This document shows, one piece after another, positions 27,095 to 34,563 of a stretch of 64,000 nucleotides of DNA. The notes below the pieces were generated by a model, which made no database searches, was not told where the DNA came from, and was given only the letters and a program-made list of their open reading frames with translations. The position numbers and the translations under genes were made by a program. Every line of letters starts with the position of its first letter. The first letter of the stretch is position 1. Source of the DNA: Chitinophaga filiformis (lineage in GTDB: Bacteria; Bacteroidota; Bacteroidia; Chitinophagales; Chitinophagaceae); the NCBI RefSeq assembly GCF_900102545.1, contig NZ_FNBN01000009.1, forward strand, positions 124,001 through 188,000, in the 5' to 3' direction.

Positions 27095-28492
27095 ATGTTA
27101 AAGAACGTTTTAACTGCTTTTTTTATACTTGGAACAACTGTAGCTGCTGAGGCTACAGTTGTTCCCAATAGCCTCTTTTCAGATCATATGATCTTACAGA
27201 AAGGTGTGGCTGTACCGGTTTGGGGGCATGCCAATGAAGGGGAGAAGGTGACTGTCCGCTTTAATGGTCAGACAGTGTCAACGGTTGCTAAGGGTGGGAA
27301 ATGGATGGTGAAACTGGCGCCGCTGCCTTATATCACCACTCCGCAGGAGATGACGATAACAGGAGAGAACAAGATATCCATTAAGGATATTCTCGTGGGT
27401 GAAGTGTGGTTATGCAGTGGTCAGTCCAATATGGAAAGACAACTGGGACCAAGGCCTCCGCAGCAGCCTATCACTGACTGGGAAAAGGAGAGGGATGCGG
27501 CGAATTTCCCGATGATCCGGGAGTATTATGTTCCCCTGAAATATGCGGCAGATAAGGTAGAGGATGTACATGAAAAGTGGACAGTCTGCTCACCTAAAAC
27601 AGTCGCTGATTTTTCGGCGGTAGGTTATTTCTTTGCCCGGGATCTGTATAAGCGGATCAATGTTCCCATAGGGATTATATTCTCCGCTTTTGGTGGTACG
27701 CCTGCAGAGGACTGGACCAGCAAGGCTGCTTTGGAAGCGAATCCGGAATTAACAGAGCTCGTGAAGAACTATGATAAAGCCACTACCGGTTACAGACCTC
27801 CAGGGAAATTAATGAGTGGGCTTTATAACGGTATGATCAATCCGCTTATTCCTTATGCTATTAAAGGCGTTGCATGGTATCAGGGAGAAGCGAATAATGA
27901 TCGTCCTAAACAATACCAGGTTGTGCTGCCCAATATGATAAAGAACTGGAGAACTGATTTCGGTCAGGGAGATTTCCCATTCCTGATCGTACAGATTGCA
28001 CCTTATAAGGACATGACGCCGGAGATCAGGGAAGCACAGCTGAAAATAACGCAGAAAGTTAAAAACACGGCACTGATCGTAACAACAGACTGTGGTGATG
28101 CCAATGATATCCATCCTTCCCATAAGCAACCTGTAGGCGCACGACTGGCACTGGCTGCCAGTGGACTGGTTTATCACCAGAAGATAGAATATTCAGGGCC
28201 GATGTTGAAAACCTTCCGTGTCAATAAAGATAGTGTGACGCTGATCTTCGATCATGCAGCAAAAGGTCTTCAGGCAAAAGGTAATGGAACCTTGTCTGGT
28301 TTTACCATCGCTGGTGGAGACAAGAAATTTGTACCTGCGGTAGCAGTAATCAGAGGAGATAAGGTGATCGTGCATAGTTCCGCGGTATCCAAACCTGTTG
28401 CAGTACGATATGGCTGGGCGAACGTGCCTGATTGTAATTTGTACAATTCGGCCGACCTGCCTGCCTCGCCTTTCAGGACAGATGTGGAATAA
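27095..28492 (+). CDS. Sialate O-acetylesterase-like SGNH carbohydrate esterase
   Basis: 465 residues with a signal peptide (cleaved near VAAEA, 17-20). SGNH/GDSL-fold esterase of the 9-O-acetylesterase (SIAE/CE20-like) type. The nucleophile is Ser111 in CSGQSNM, and the acid and base are in the DIHP block (His340). GVAWYQGEAN (conserved block III) is present near residue 255. The N-terminal 100 residues (PNSLFSDHMILQKG, PVWGHANEGE) form the usual Ig-like insert. It should remove O-acetyl groups from the glycan or its oligomers in the periplasm. It follows the GH2 gene by 24 bases. The combination with galactan enzymes suggests acetylated pectic side chains. The terminator at 28502-28532 ends the unit. 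Confidence 0.88.
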   Translation: MLKNVLTAFFILGTTVAAEATVVPNSLFSDHMILQKGVAVPVWGHANEGEKVTVRFNGQTVSTVAKGGKWMVKLAPLPYITTPQEMTITGENKISIKDILVGEVWLCSGQSNMERQLGPRPPQQPITDWEKERDAANFPMIREYYVPLKYAADKVEDVHEKWTVCSPKTVADFSAVGYFFARDLYKRINVPIGIIFSAFGGTPAEDWTSKAALEANPELTELVKNYDKATTGYRPPGKLMSGLYNGMINPLIPYAIKGVAWYQGEANNDRPKQYQVVLPNMIKNWRTDFGQGDFPFLIVQIAPYKDMTPEIREAQLKITQKVKNTALIVTTDCGDANDIHPSHKQPVGARLALAASGLVYHQKIEYSGPMLKTFRVNKDSVTLIFDHAAKGLQAKGNGTLSGFTIAGGDKKFVPAVAVIRGDKVIVHSSAVSKPVAVRYGWANVPDCNLYNSADLPASPFRTDVE

Positions 28493-28501
28493 CTTATTTC
28501 A

Positions 28502-28532
28502 AAAGCACTGACGAAAGTCGGTGCTTTTTTTT
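28502..28532 (+). terminator. Terminator after the acetylesterase gene
   Basis: Stem AAAGCACTGAC (28502-28512) / GTCGGTGCTTT (28517-28527) with a GAAA loop and one G-T pair, then a run of T. It lies 10 bases after the stop codon. Confidence 0.9.
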
Positions 28533-28579
28533 GCCTGATATAATTTGCTTATTTTCATATTCTAATAACATATATACCT

Positions 28580-29632
28580 ATGCGCGTCTTCAAAGAAGTT
28601 TACCGCGATGAGCACTCCAGTAATACAAAGGAAATATTCTACAACGACAAAAAGCAGATAACCGGAATACTGGAATCTGCAAAGAGCTCTGGAGAACATG
28701 GTTTCCTGAGTGTCTATGAATATACAGGAGAGAACTACCGTATAGTAAAATATGGGCATGAAACAAAAAGCTATGCTGCGTTTAAAGACAAAGGGCATAC
28801 GATACTGCATACAAATAACTGGCATACTGTAGAAGAAGCATCTACTACCCGTGAATATAAGTTTGAGAATGGTTTGCTGGTAGCCGAGTATTATCACAAC
28901 ATCCAATATGGTACGAAGGAGTCTTTGACTTATACTTATCAGAATGGGGTAAAGGCTTCAGAAACAAGGATAGCTGAGGATGGTACCGTGCTGAAAACGA
29001 CTTACACTTATCACAATGGTATGCTGCAATCAATACTTACTGTTAGTAACGGTCAGTTTTCTGAGCAGATCATTTATGTATATGGGAATACCGAGGTATT
29101 GTTGGAAGAGCAGCGATTTGGCAAGTATAAGGATACGCAGTATATGGCTTCGCAGAAGAAGTTCCTCTATAATGCGGAGAAGGAAGTGGAGAAAACCGAG
29201 TATTATGGCAGATATGATGGTAAAATGGTGCTGTACAGAAAAGAGGAAACTATCCGTCAGGGTAATGTGCTGACTAAAAAAGAGGCGTCTGTTTCAGCTA
29301 TCGAGCATATGATTGGCTACTATGACCTGGCAGCGCTGCATGATACGTTGAGAGAGAGGGGCATGGAGTGGGCTATTCCGACCTATGATAAAAGGTATGC
29401 GGAGACTGCTACGTTTGATGCACAAAGCTGTACTATTGAGAAATATGATGACAATGGGTATGTGACTGAGGTTAAGTATATAGAGCCGCATAGCCGGGAG
29501 ACGGTAGGGGCTATGTTTTTCCGTAATGAGTATAATGAAAAGTCGCAGCTGGAGTTTACTATTAGTTATAGGGTAGTGGAAGGGGGGAAGATGGAGGAGA
29601 CGAGTATAAAGAAGTTTTATTATGTGGATTAG
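28580..29632 (+). CDS. YD/RHS-repeat-like protein of unknown function
   Basis: 350 residues without signal peptide. The sequence is dominated by Y- and N/D-rich short strands (EYKFENGLLVAEYY, TYTYQNGVKASETR, TTYTYHNGMLQSIL, FLYNAEKEVEKTEYYGRYD), spaced like YD/RHS-type repeats that build beta-rich shells. The C-terminal 120 residues are less repetitive. It lacks the N-terminal domains and hyper-conserved core of true RHS proteins, so it is at most a distant relative. A similar layout is found in hypothetical proteins near polymorphic-toxin loci, but that is inference. The downstream gene on the same strand encodes an ADP-ribosyltransferase-like protein. Confidence 0.55.
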   Translation: MRVFKEVYRDEHSSNTKEIFYNDKKQITGILESAKSSGEHGFLSVYEYTGENYRIVKYGHETKSYAAFKDKGHTILHTNNWHTVEEASTTREYKFENGLLVAEYYHNIQYGTKESLTYTYQNGVKASETRIAEDGTVLKTTYTYHNGMLQSILTVSNGQFSEQIIYVYGNTEVLLEEQRFGKYKDTQYMASQKKFLYNAEKEVEKTEYYGRYDGKMVLYRKEETIRQGNVLTKKEASVSAIEHMIGYYDLAALHDTLRERGMEWAIPTYDKRYAETATFDAQSCTIEKYDDNGYVTEVKYIEPHSRETVGAMFFRNEYNEKSQLEFTISYRVVEGGKMEETSIKKFYYVD

Positions 29633-29724
29633 ATTGGGACGACCTTTGGTCAATCTGTTTGACTATACATGTACCCTGGCATGCAAGCAGTAAAGAATGC
29701 TACAAAAAGGTAAGCAATCTTTTC

Positions 29725-30414
29725 ATGTATGATGTTCGCCCAAACCTTGTAATAGGTTTCCACGGTTGTGATAAAACCACACGTGATGAATTAGTGAATG
29801 ATCCCCAAGCTATAAAAATCAGCGAAAAGCCATATGACTGGTTAGGCCACGGCTTTTATTTCTGGGAAAATAATATTGACAGAGCCATTCAATGGGCAAA
29901 TGCCAAGTTTGAGAGAGGCCTTATAAAAGAGCCATCAGTTGTTGGTGCCATTATAAGTCTTGGCTATTGCTGCGATTTTTTAGATTCAAAATATATTAAT
30001 TTGCTTAATCCATATTATAACTCTATGGAAGCAGCGTATGCGCAGTTAAATCAGCAGTTACCCGTCAATAAAGATCTACCAAGGGATCCACATCAGGACC
30101 TTCTCCTCCGTGAACTCGACTGTGCGGTCATTGAATATATGCATGCTGAAATAACAAACAGCTATAAATCTGATATGGAGAGTAGAGGTTTCACAGATAT
30201 TAAAATGTTTGATACCGTAAGAGGAGTATTTACCGAAGGCGGTCCTGCGTTTGCAGGAGCGGGCATCCTTGAAAAAAATCATATCCAGATCTGCATCAGA
30301 AACTTGAATGGTATAAAAGGTTTTTTCGTTCCAAGAACAGAAACCGACTTTGTTAAATGGAATATAAAAAAGTATACTCCGACATTGTCCACCTCAGCGA
30401 AAGCCACAGCATGA
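29725..30414 (+). CDS. ADP-ribosyltransferase-like protein (DUF3990-related pattern)
   Basis: 229 residues from the start at ATG 29725. An in-frame TTG at 29659 would add 22 residues but lies on a poorer leader. Near the N-terminus, GFHG(C)D is followed after about 40 residues by LGHGFYFWEN and RAIQWA. This His...Gly-x-Tyr...Trp-Ala layout resembles DUF3990 and other members of the ART superfamily, where His and Tyr hold NAD. A downstream Glu (ELDCAVIEYMHAE) could complete an H-Y-E triad. No signal peptide or membrane segment is present. If correct it may be a toxin-type NAD-dependent transferase. No clear small partner or antitoxin gene is next to it. Family assignment is tentative. Confidence 0.5.
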   Translation: MYDVRPNLVIGFHGCDKTTRDELVNDPQAIKISEKPYDWLGHGFYFWENNIDRAIQWANAKFERGLIKEPSVVGAIISLGYCCDFLDSKYINLLNPYYNSMEAAYAQLNQQLPVNKDLPRDPHQDLLLRELDCAVIEYMHAEITNSYKSDMESRGFTDIKMFDTVRGVFTEGGPAFAGAGILEKNHIQICIRNLNGIKGFFVPRTETDFVKWNIKKYTPTLSTSAKATA

Positions 30415-30441
30415 ACTCAGAATAGCTATCCAACGCAGCTA

Positions 30442-31011
30442 TCAGACTCTGGACTTCAAACGACTCAACGTCTCCTGTGAAATATTAAGATAAGAAGCCA
30501 CCATTTTATTCGGCAATCTTTTTACAATGTCGGGGCTTTTCTCAAGTAATTGCCGATAACGCTCCACGGCATCTAATGTAAGAAAAGACATTAAACGCCT
30601 GGTATTAGTGACATAAGCATGTTCTAAATAACTCCGGTAGAACTTTTCCCACTGTGGTATAATATCCAGTAGATGAAAAAAATCTTTATGACTGATATAG
30701 AGTAGTTCACTGGCTTCCACGGCCTGGATAAATTCTTCAGAAGGTTCACCAGTAGTGAAACTCATCAATGCTGTAGCAAACTGGTTTTCAAATGCAATAT
30801 AGCGTGTGGCGTCCTGTCCGTCTTCATTGATAAAGTATATTCTCAAACAACCTTTGCCAACGAAATAAGATCGTTGGCTGGTTTGTCCCTGTGTTAACAG
30901 GAGCTCATTTTTTTTGGGCTTCAATGGCTTGTAGTAAGAGAGGATAGTCGTTAATTCCTCTTCACTGACCTTGATCTTTTCTTTGATATAATTAGCCAGT
31001 TGTTCGTGCAT
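30442..31011 (-). CDS. Crp/Fnr-family transcriptional regulator
   Basis: About 189 residues from ATG 31011 (MHEQLANY...). A TTG at 31032 could add seven residues. A cyclic-nucleotide-binding-type beta-roll (about 20-115) without the full cAMP-binding signature precedes a linker helix and a C-terminal helix-turn-helix (about 125-189) ending in MVASYLNISQETLSRLKSR, the usual recognition helix of short Bacteroidota Crp/Fnr proteins. Such proteins often control stress, detoxification or efflux genes. It is preceded, on the same strand, by the DUF2798 gene with a 22-base gap, so the two are probably co-transcribed. Confidence 0.88.
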   Translation of the reverse strand: MHEQLANYIKEKIKVSEEELTTILSYYKPLKPKKNELLLTQGQTSQRSYFVGKGCLRIYFINEDGQDATRYIAFENQFATALMSFTTGEPSEEFIQAVEASELLYISHKDFFHLLDIIPQWEKFYRSYLEHAYVTNTRRLMSFLTLDAVERYRQLLEKSPDIVKRLPNKMVASYLNISQETLSRLKSRV

Positions 31012-31033
31012 GCAATCGTATTTCCTGCTCAAA

Positions 31034-31258
31034 TTACGATTTTGCCGTGACCCTTTCCGCTAATTTACGTGCATTGGGAATAATAATGAAGGCTGCCATA
31101 TAAGCAACAGGAACCATAATGCTCCAGGCTTTCAGGAATTTGATGAACCAGTCTTCACCAAAACCATAGTTACGGATCAGTCCTACAAATGCCATGATCA
31201 GCGTCATAGGGATTACTACAAAGAGTGTGTTGATGTACTTGAAATGTTTCTGTTTCAT
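31034..31258 (-). CDS. DUF2798-type small membrane protein
   Basis: About 74 residues from ATG 31258, with two membrane helices (about 7-30 and 40-62). The 'NTLFVVIPMTLIMAFVGLIRNYG' start and the 'WSIMVPVAYMAAFIIIPNARKL' second helix match the DUF2798 pattern. Function unknown. A TTG ten codons upstream exists but the ATG gives the family's usual N-terminus. Immediately upstream of the Crp/Fnr gene on the same strand, an arrangement typical for small stress-linked pairs in Bacteroidota. Confidence 0.72.
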   Translation of the reverse strand: MKQKHFKYINTLFVVIPMTLIMAFVGLIRNYGFGEDWFIKFLKAWSIMVPVAYMAAFIIIPNARKLAERVTAKS

Positions 31259-31334
31259 TGTTGTTTTTTTAAAATTATAACACTGCAAAGTTGCATTAGC
31301 CTTGAACGTTAAGATTTGATCTAAGTCAAAAAAT

Positions 31335-31364
31335 TTGAATTTCCCATTAAAAGGGCTAAGTTTG
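31335..31364 (+). promoter_or_regulatory. Bacteroidota-type promoter of the first surface-repeat gene
   Basis: TTG (31335-31337), 19 bases, then TAAGTTTG (31357-31364), a perfect -7 box. The ATG follows at 31382. Related -7 boxes precede the second gene (TAGATTTG, 32077-32084) and the third (TAAATTTG, 32810-32817). Confidence 0.78.
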
Positions 31365-31381
31365 ATACTAAACCTATAACT

Positions 31382-32074
31382 ATGCCCAGGCCCACTTTCT
31401 TAACCATTCTTTTTATGGTACTGTTCCCTATGCTGGCATTCGCTGAAACTGATTCATTACCAGCAAAATATTTAAGCCTTGGATCGAGAAAGGCAGGTCT
31501 TTGTTTCGGTAATTCACCTGTATTTACTGGTTTTAGATTTAATGGGCTGAACAAAAATGTCAGCAGATTAAATGGGTTCGATCTTGCGTTGGTCAACGAG
31601 GAACGCAAGGGAACATCTAACGGTATTTCACTTGCTATTGGCGCTAATACGCAGGAGCGGAATAATGGTCTTGCAATAGGTGGACTTTTGAACGCTGTAA
31701 ATCGTGAGAATGGAATAATGCTGGGACTTTTGTATAACGTAGGCAACAGGCTTAACGGCGTAGGAGCAGGGATACTTTTTGCATGCGATACGGTGAACGG
31801 ATTTGCCATAGGAGCAGGGGAAGTAGGCAGAATGGATTCATTAGGCGCTATCAATGGCGTGGCCTTAGCTGTTGGTGGGACGATAACCGGGACGATGAAT
31901 GGATTAGCTGTTTCTTTGGAGAATTTTTCCGACAGGCATAGAGGACTTGCTATCGGTGCTTATAACAATACCAAACGATTGAAAGGTATACAAATCGGGT
32001 TTTACAATGTTGCACTAAATAACCCCAGGGGATTCAGGCGCTTACCGCTGATTAATATGCATTTTGGAAAGTAA
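31382..32074 (+). CDS. LA_2272-type surface repeat protein, copy 1
   Basis: 230 residues. Signal peptide (MPRPTFLTILFMVLFPMLAFA) cleaved before ETDSLP. The mature part is built from short repeats of the form NG(I/L)-x-(L/V)-x-(I/L)-G (NGISLAIG, NGLAIGG, NGIMLG, NGVGAG, NGFAIG, NGVALAVG, NGLAVS, RGLAIG), each likely one beta-hairpin turn. This is typical of the LA_2272 family of surface-repeat proteins of Bacteroidota and Leptospira. Function is unknown; exported, probably on the outer membrane or surface. First of three paralogs and carrier of the best promoter. Confidence 0.8.
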   Translation: MPRPTFLTILFMVLFPMLAFAETDSLPAKYLSLGSRKAGLCFGNSPVFTGFRFNGLNKNVSRLNGFDLALVNEERKGTSNGISLAIGANTQERNNGLAIGGLLNAVNRENGIMLGLLYNVGNRLNGVGAGILFACDTVNGFAIGAGEVGRMDSLGAINGVALAVGGTITGTMNGLAVSLENFSDRHRGLAIGAYNNTKRLKGIQIGFYNVALNNPRGFRRLPLINMHFGK

Positions 32075-32105
32075 TATAGATTTGACAAAAGATAAACCTA
32101 TAATT

Positions 32106-32807
32106 ATGCCCAGGTCCACTTTCTTAACCCTTCTTTTTGTAGTACTGTTCCCAATTCTTTCATTCGCTGAAACTGACACATTACCATCAGGATATTTCAG
32201 TCTTGGATTAAAAAAGGCAGGTATCTGTTTCGGTAACTCTCCCGCCTATACCGGTTTCAGATTTAATCTGATGAACAAAAGGATCAGAACATTAAATGGA
32301 CTCGATTTAACATTGCTTGACGATGACCAGGATGGAAGAAGTAATGGTATTTCAGTTGGTATTGTCGCTAAAACGCAGTATCGGAATAATGGTCTTTCCA
32401 TTGGAGGGATCTTTAATGCTGCTGATCGTGAGAACGGAATAATGGTGGGGCCTGTTATCAGTGGCGTGGGTAGGTTGAACGGAATAGGAATAGGGAGCGT
32501 TCTGATCACCGATACATTGAATGGGATGGTGATTAATACTCTGTTATTGGACAGACATCTCGGGGATTCAGCGCGAAGCCTTATCAATGGAATGGCGGTG
32601 TCTGTTTTCAGAATAGATGTTGGTAAGATTAATGGACTGGCTATTTCCTTATATAACCATTCCCGCGCCCATAAAGGACTTGCTATCGGTGCCATCAACA
32701 GGAGTACCCGTTTAAAGGGCGTACAAATAGGACTATACAATGTGGCGTTAAACAATCCCAGAGGATTAAGACGACTACCCTTTATCAACATGCATTTCGG
32801 GAAATAA
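32106..32807 (+). CDS. LA_2272-type surface repeat protein, copy 2
   Basis: About 233 residues from ATG 32106. The frame is open 14 codons upstream, into the end of copy 1, but the signal peptide (MPRSTFLTLLFVVLFPILSFA) begins here. The same GLxIG repeats follow (NGISVGI, NGLSIGG, NGIMVGP, NGIGIGS, NGMVIN, NGMAVS, NGLAIS, KGLAIG). It carries a ten-residue insertion around LLDRHLGDSARSL not found in copy 1 but present in copy 3. Copies 2 and 3 are therefore closer to each other. TAGATTTG at 32077 may be its own -7 box, although no -33 TTG stands at the usual spacing. Confidence 0.8.
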   Translation: MPRSTFLTLLFVVLFPILSFAETDTLPSGYFSLGLKKAGICFGNSPAYTGFRFNLMNKRIRTLNGLDLTLLDDDQDGRSNGISVGIVAKTQYRNNGLSIGGIFNAADRENGIMVGPVISGVGRLNGIGIGSVLITDTLNGMVINTLLLDRHLGDSARSLINGMAVSVFRIDVGKINGLAISLYNHSRAHKGLAIGAINRSTRLKGVQIGLYNVALNNPRGLRRLPFINMHFGK

Positions 32808-32844
32808 TATAAATTTGTTAAAAGATAAACCCATACCTATACCA

Positions 32845-33549
32845 ATGTCCACTTCTTTAACCGTCTTTTTTATAGTGTTCTTTCCTATATTGGCTTGCGC
32901 TGAAACTGATTCACTACAAGCAAAATATTTTAGCATTGGATTCAAAAAGGCAGGTATCTGTTTCGGTAATTCAACTGTTTATACCGGTCTCAGATTTAAC
33001 CTGATGAACAAAAAGGTCAGAACATTAAATGGATTCGATCTTACTTTGCTGGATCTGGACGAGGATGATAATAGAACGAGTAATGGTATCTCAATTGGTA
33101 TTGTCGGTAAAATGCAGGCTCAGAATAATGGTCTTTCCATTGGAGGTTTTATGAATGCTGCAGAGCGCCAGAACGGAATAATGCTGGCGGCTGTTATGGG
33201 TGGAGGAACCAGGCTGAATGGAGTAGGTGTTATGGGGGGTATGATGACCGATATTGTGAACGGACTGGCAATTAGTGCTTTCTTATCGGATAACAGATAT
33301 ATTAGAGATTCTGCGCAGAATGTCGTCAATGGGGTTGCGTTGTCTCTATTTATAGCAAACATTGGTGAAGTAAGAGGGATGACAGTTGCTGCGTGTAATC
33401 TGTCCATTTTACATAAAGGACTTGCTATTGGTGGCATTAACAGAACTTCCCGGTTAAAGGGCGTACAAATAGGTTTATACAATATAGCGTTAAATAACCC
33501 CAGGGGATTCAGAAGGCTGCCCTTTATCAACATGCATTTCGGGAAATAA
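32845..33549 (+). CDS. LA_2272-type surface repeat protein, copy 3
   Basis: About 234 residues from ATG 32845 (signal peptide MSTSLTVFFIVFFPILACA; the preceding TTG at 32815 lies within the -7 box region and is unlikely to be used). It has the same repeats (NGISIGI, NGLSIGG, NGIMLA, NGVGVMGG, NGLAIS, NGVALS, KGLAIGG) and the same 17-residue C-terminal block as copies 1 and 2. It shares with copy 2 the insertion around RYIRDSAQN. The Cys near the signal cleavage site (ACAETD) might make it a lipoprotein. The unit ends near a weak hairpin at 33580-33603. Confidence 0.78.
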   Translation: MSTSLTVFFIVFFPILACAETDSLQAKYFSIGFKKAGICFGNSTVYTGLRFNLMNKKVRTLNGFDLTLLDLDEDDNRTSNGISIGIVGKMQAQNNGLSIGGFMNAAERQNGIMLAAVMGGGTRLNGVGVMGGMMTDIVNGLAISAFLSDNRYIRDSAQNVVNGVALSLFIANIGEVRGMTVAACNLSILHKGLAIGGINRTSRLKGVQIGLYNIALNNPRGFRRLPFINMHFGK

Positions 33550-33579
33550 TAAAGATGAATATGTTTTAGCCTTCAATAA

Positions 33580-33603
33580 AAAATACAAACTAGTTGGTAT
33601 TTT
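33580..33603 (+). terminator. Weak hairpin after the third surface-repeat gene
   Basis: AAAATACAAAC (33580-33590) pairs with GTTGGTATTTT (33593-33603) with one mismatch and a small loop, followed by CAATCC. It resembles the better hairpin at 9028-9049 (shared GTTGGTATTTT-type arm) and may act as a terminator. Confidence 0.35.
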
Positions 33604-33676
33604 CAATCCAGCTCAAATCTGCCATCTTTGATCAAGTAACTGCTTTAGTTATCTGAACCCCATAAGCCCCAAAACT

Positions 33677-33949
33677 ATGGCAGATCAAACCACGCTTGAC
33701 ACCCTTTATCTGGTGAGTGATACAGATAAAGATGTTTCACTGGAAATTATTATTGGCGATGTTGGGCAGACAGCCAGCAGCCTGATTGCAATTGATCAGG
33801 AAGACCCCACAGACCACGAGGGTTCCCTGTCAGAAACTCCTTTAGGAACGAACAGAGAATTGAATAATAAGGTCTTATTCATCACTACAACTATCACTGA
33901 TACTTCCGAATTGTCAAATTTTACGGAGATGATCATCCGCTTGAGCTGA
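33677..33949 (+). CDS. Small soluble protein of unknown function
   Basis: 90 residues, no signal peptide or membrane helix, acidic (many D and E). The pattern of strands (DTLYLVSD, DVSLEIIIG, KVLFITTTITD) suggests a small beta domain. I do not recognise it. It is followed by a barrel-like fragment: skipping base 33944 would fuse its Leu89 to the frame at 33945, producing one 270-residue protein. This could reflect a frameshift or only chance. Codons and composition look like those of real genes around it. Confidence 0.5.
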   Translation: MADQTTLDTLYLVSDTDKDVSLEIIIGDVGQTASSLIAIDQEDPTDHEGSLSETPLGTNRELNNKVLFITTTITDTSELSNFTEMIIRLS

Positions 33950-34499
33950 TAACGAGACTGCAGAGGCCATGCAGGCTAATGCTGAAAATTTACAAAGAGC
34001 GGCAGCATCTTTCGATGGCGCCCGTAGCGGCTTTTCCTGGGAACTGGCCGGAGGAATAAGCAGTGAATTCTTAAACAAGCAATTCAACAATTCCCGCGTA
34101 CATAATGCAGGCATCTGGACAACAATGGGGTACACCGGAAAACAAGGCCTTGCCATATTAGGGCTGGTTCGCTTTCTCCATAATCCGGAAAAGATCTTCG
34201 CTAAAGACAACGAGTTGAACAAAATGGGAAGTATCTCTACACTCGATGGAGGTGCCAGAGCAGTCTATTCCCCGAATGGCGGACGATTTAACTGTAGCGT
34301 TGAAGCCGTGTATCGCAGTGTATTATCTTCCAACACCATCGATCCTTCCTGGAGATTGATATTCAGTGCAGACTATTCTATCTTCAGAAACCAGAAACTG
34401 ACCTTTTCCTTCGGAAGAAACTATGATGGTATTGTCACAAAAGATGGCAACCTGGTAGCCGCGCTTACATTAATCGCCGGCCTGGGTAATAAACGATAA
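33945..34499 (+). pseudogene. Truncated outer-membrane barrel fragment
   Basis: The frame is open from 33945; the first ATG is at 33969 and gives 176 residues with no signal peptide. The sequence is a chain of amphipathic strands with aromatic and Asn/Gly turns (FSWELAGGISSEF, AGIWTTMGYTG, LAILGLVRFLH, GGARAVYSPNGGRF, WRLIFSADYSIF, KLTFSFGRNYDG, NLVAALTLIAGLG). This resembles the C-terminal half of a Bacteroidota outer-membrane beta-barrel protein. Without export signal or N-terminal strands it is probably the remnant of a deleted gene. It ends at a bidirectional-looking terminator (34519-34560). Confidence 0.5.
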
Positions 34500-34518
34500 T
34501 ATTGTTTTATATAGAACA

Positions 34519-34560
34519 AAAGAGGGCACGTCATCATTCGCTTGACGCGCCCTCTTTATT
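34519..34560. terminator. Bidirectional terminator between the barrel fragment and SusD2
   Basis: AAAGAGGGCACGTCA (34519-34533) / TGACGCGCCCTCTTT (34543-34557) forms a 15-bp stem with one mismatch, T-rich on both sides. It lies between the plus-strand fragment and the converging minus-strand SusD gene. Confidence 0.85.
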
Positions 34561-34563
34561 ATA

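Larger units (their letters stand above)
31357..33549 (+). repeat. Tandem triplication of a surface-repeat gene with its leader
   Basis: Three head-to-tail units, each consisting of a TAnnTTTG box, a short leader with a related A/T-rich stretch ending in ACCTATA or CCCATA, and a gene of similar length. The encoded proteins share the signal peptide region, the motif KAG(L/I)CFGNS, the GLAIGG-type repeats and the terminal block NPRG(F/L)RRLP(L/F)INMHFGK. The units are diverged in the middle, so this is an old or relaxed duplication. Confidence 0.85.

Noticed and set aside
31321..31854. A 177-codon minus-strand frame over surface-repeat copy 1
   Set aside because: Mirrors the GLxIG repeats of the real gene, giving an artificial Pro/Ile/Ser pattern. 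A similar frame lies opposite copy 2.
31357..33549. Insertion sequence or transposon as cause of the triplication
   Set aside because: No transposase, terminal inverted repeats or target-site duplications were found; simple tandem duplication explains it.
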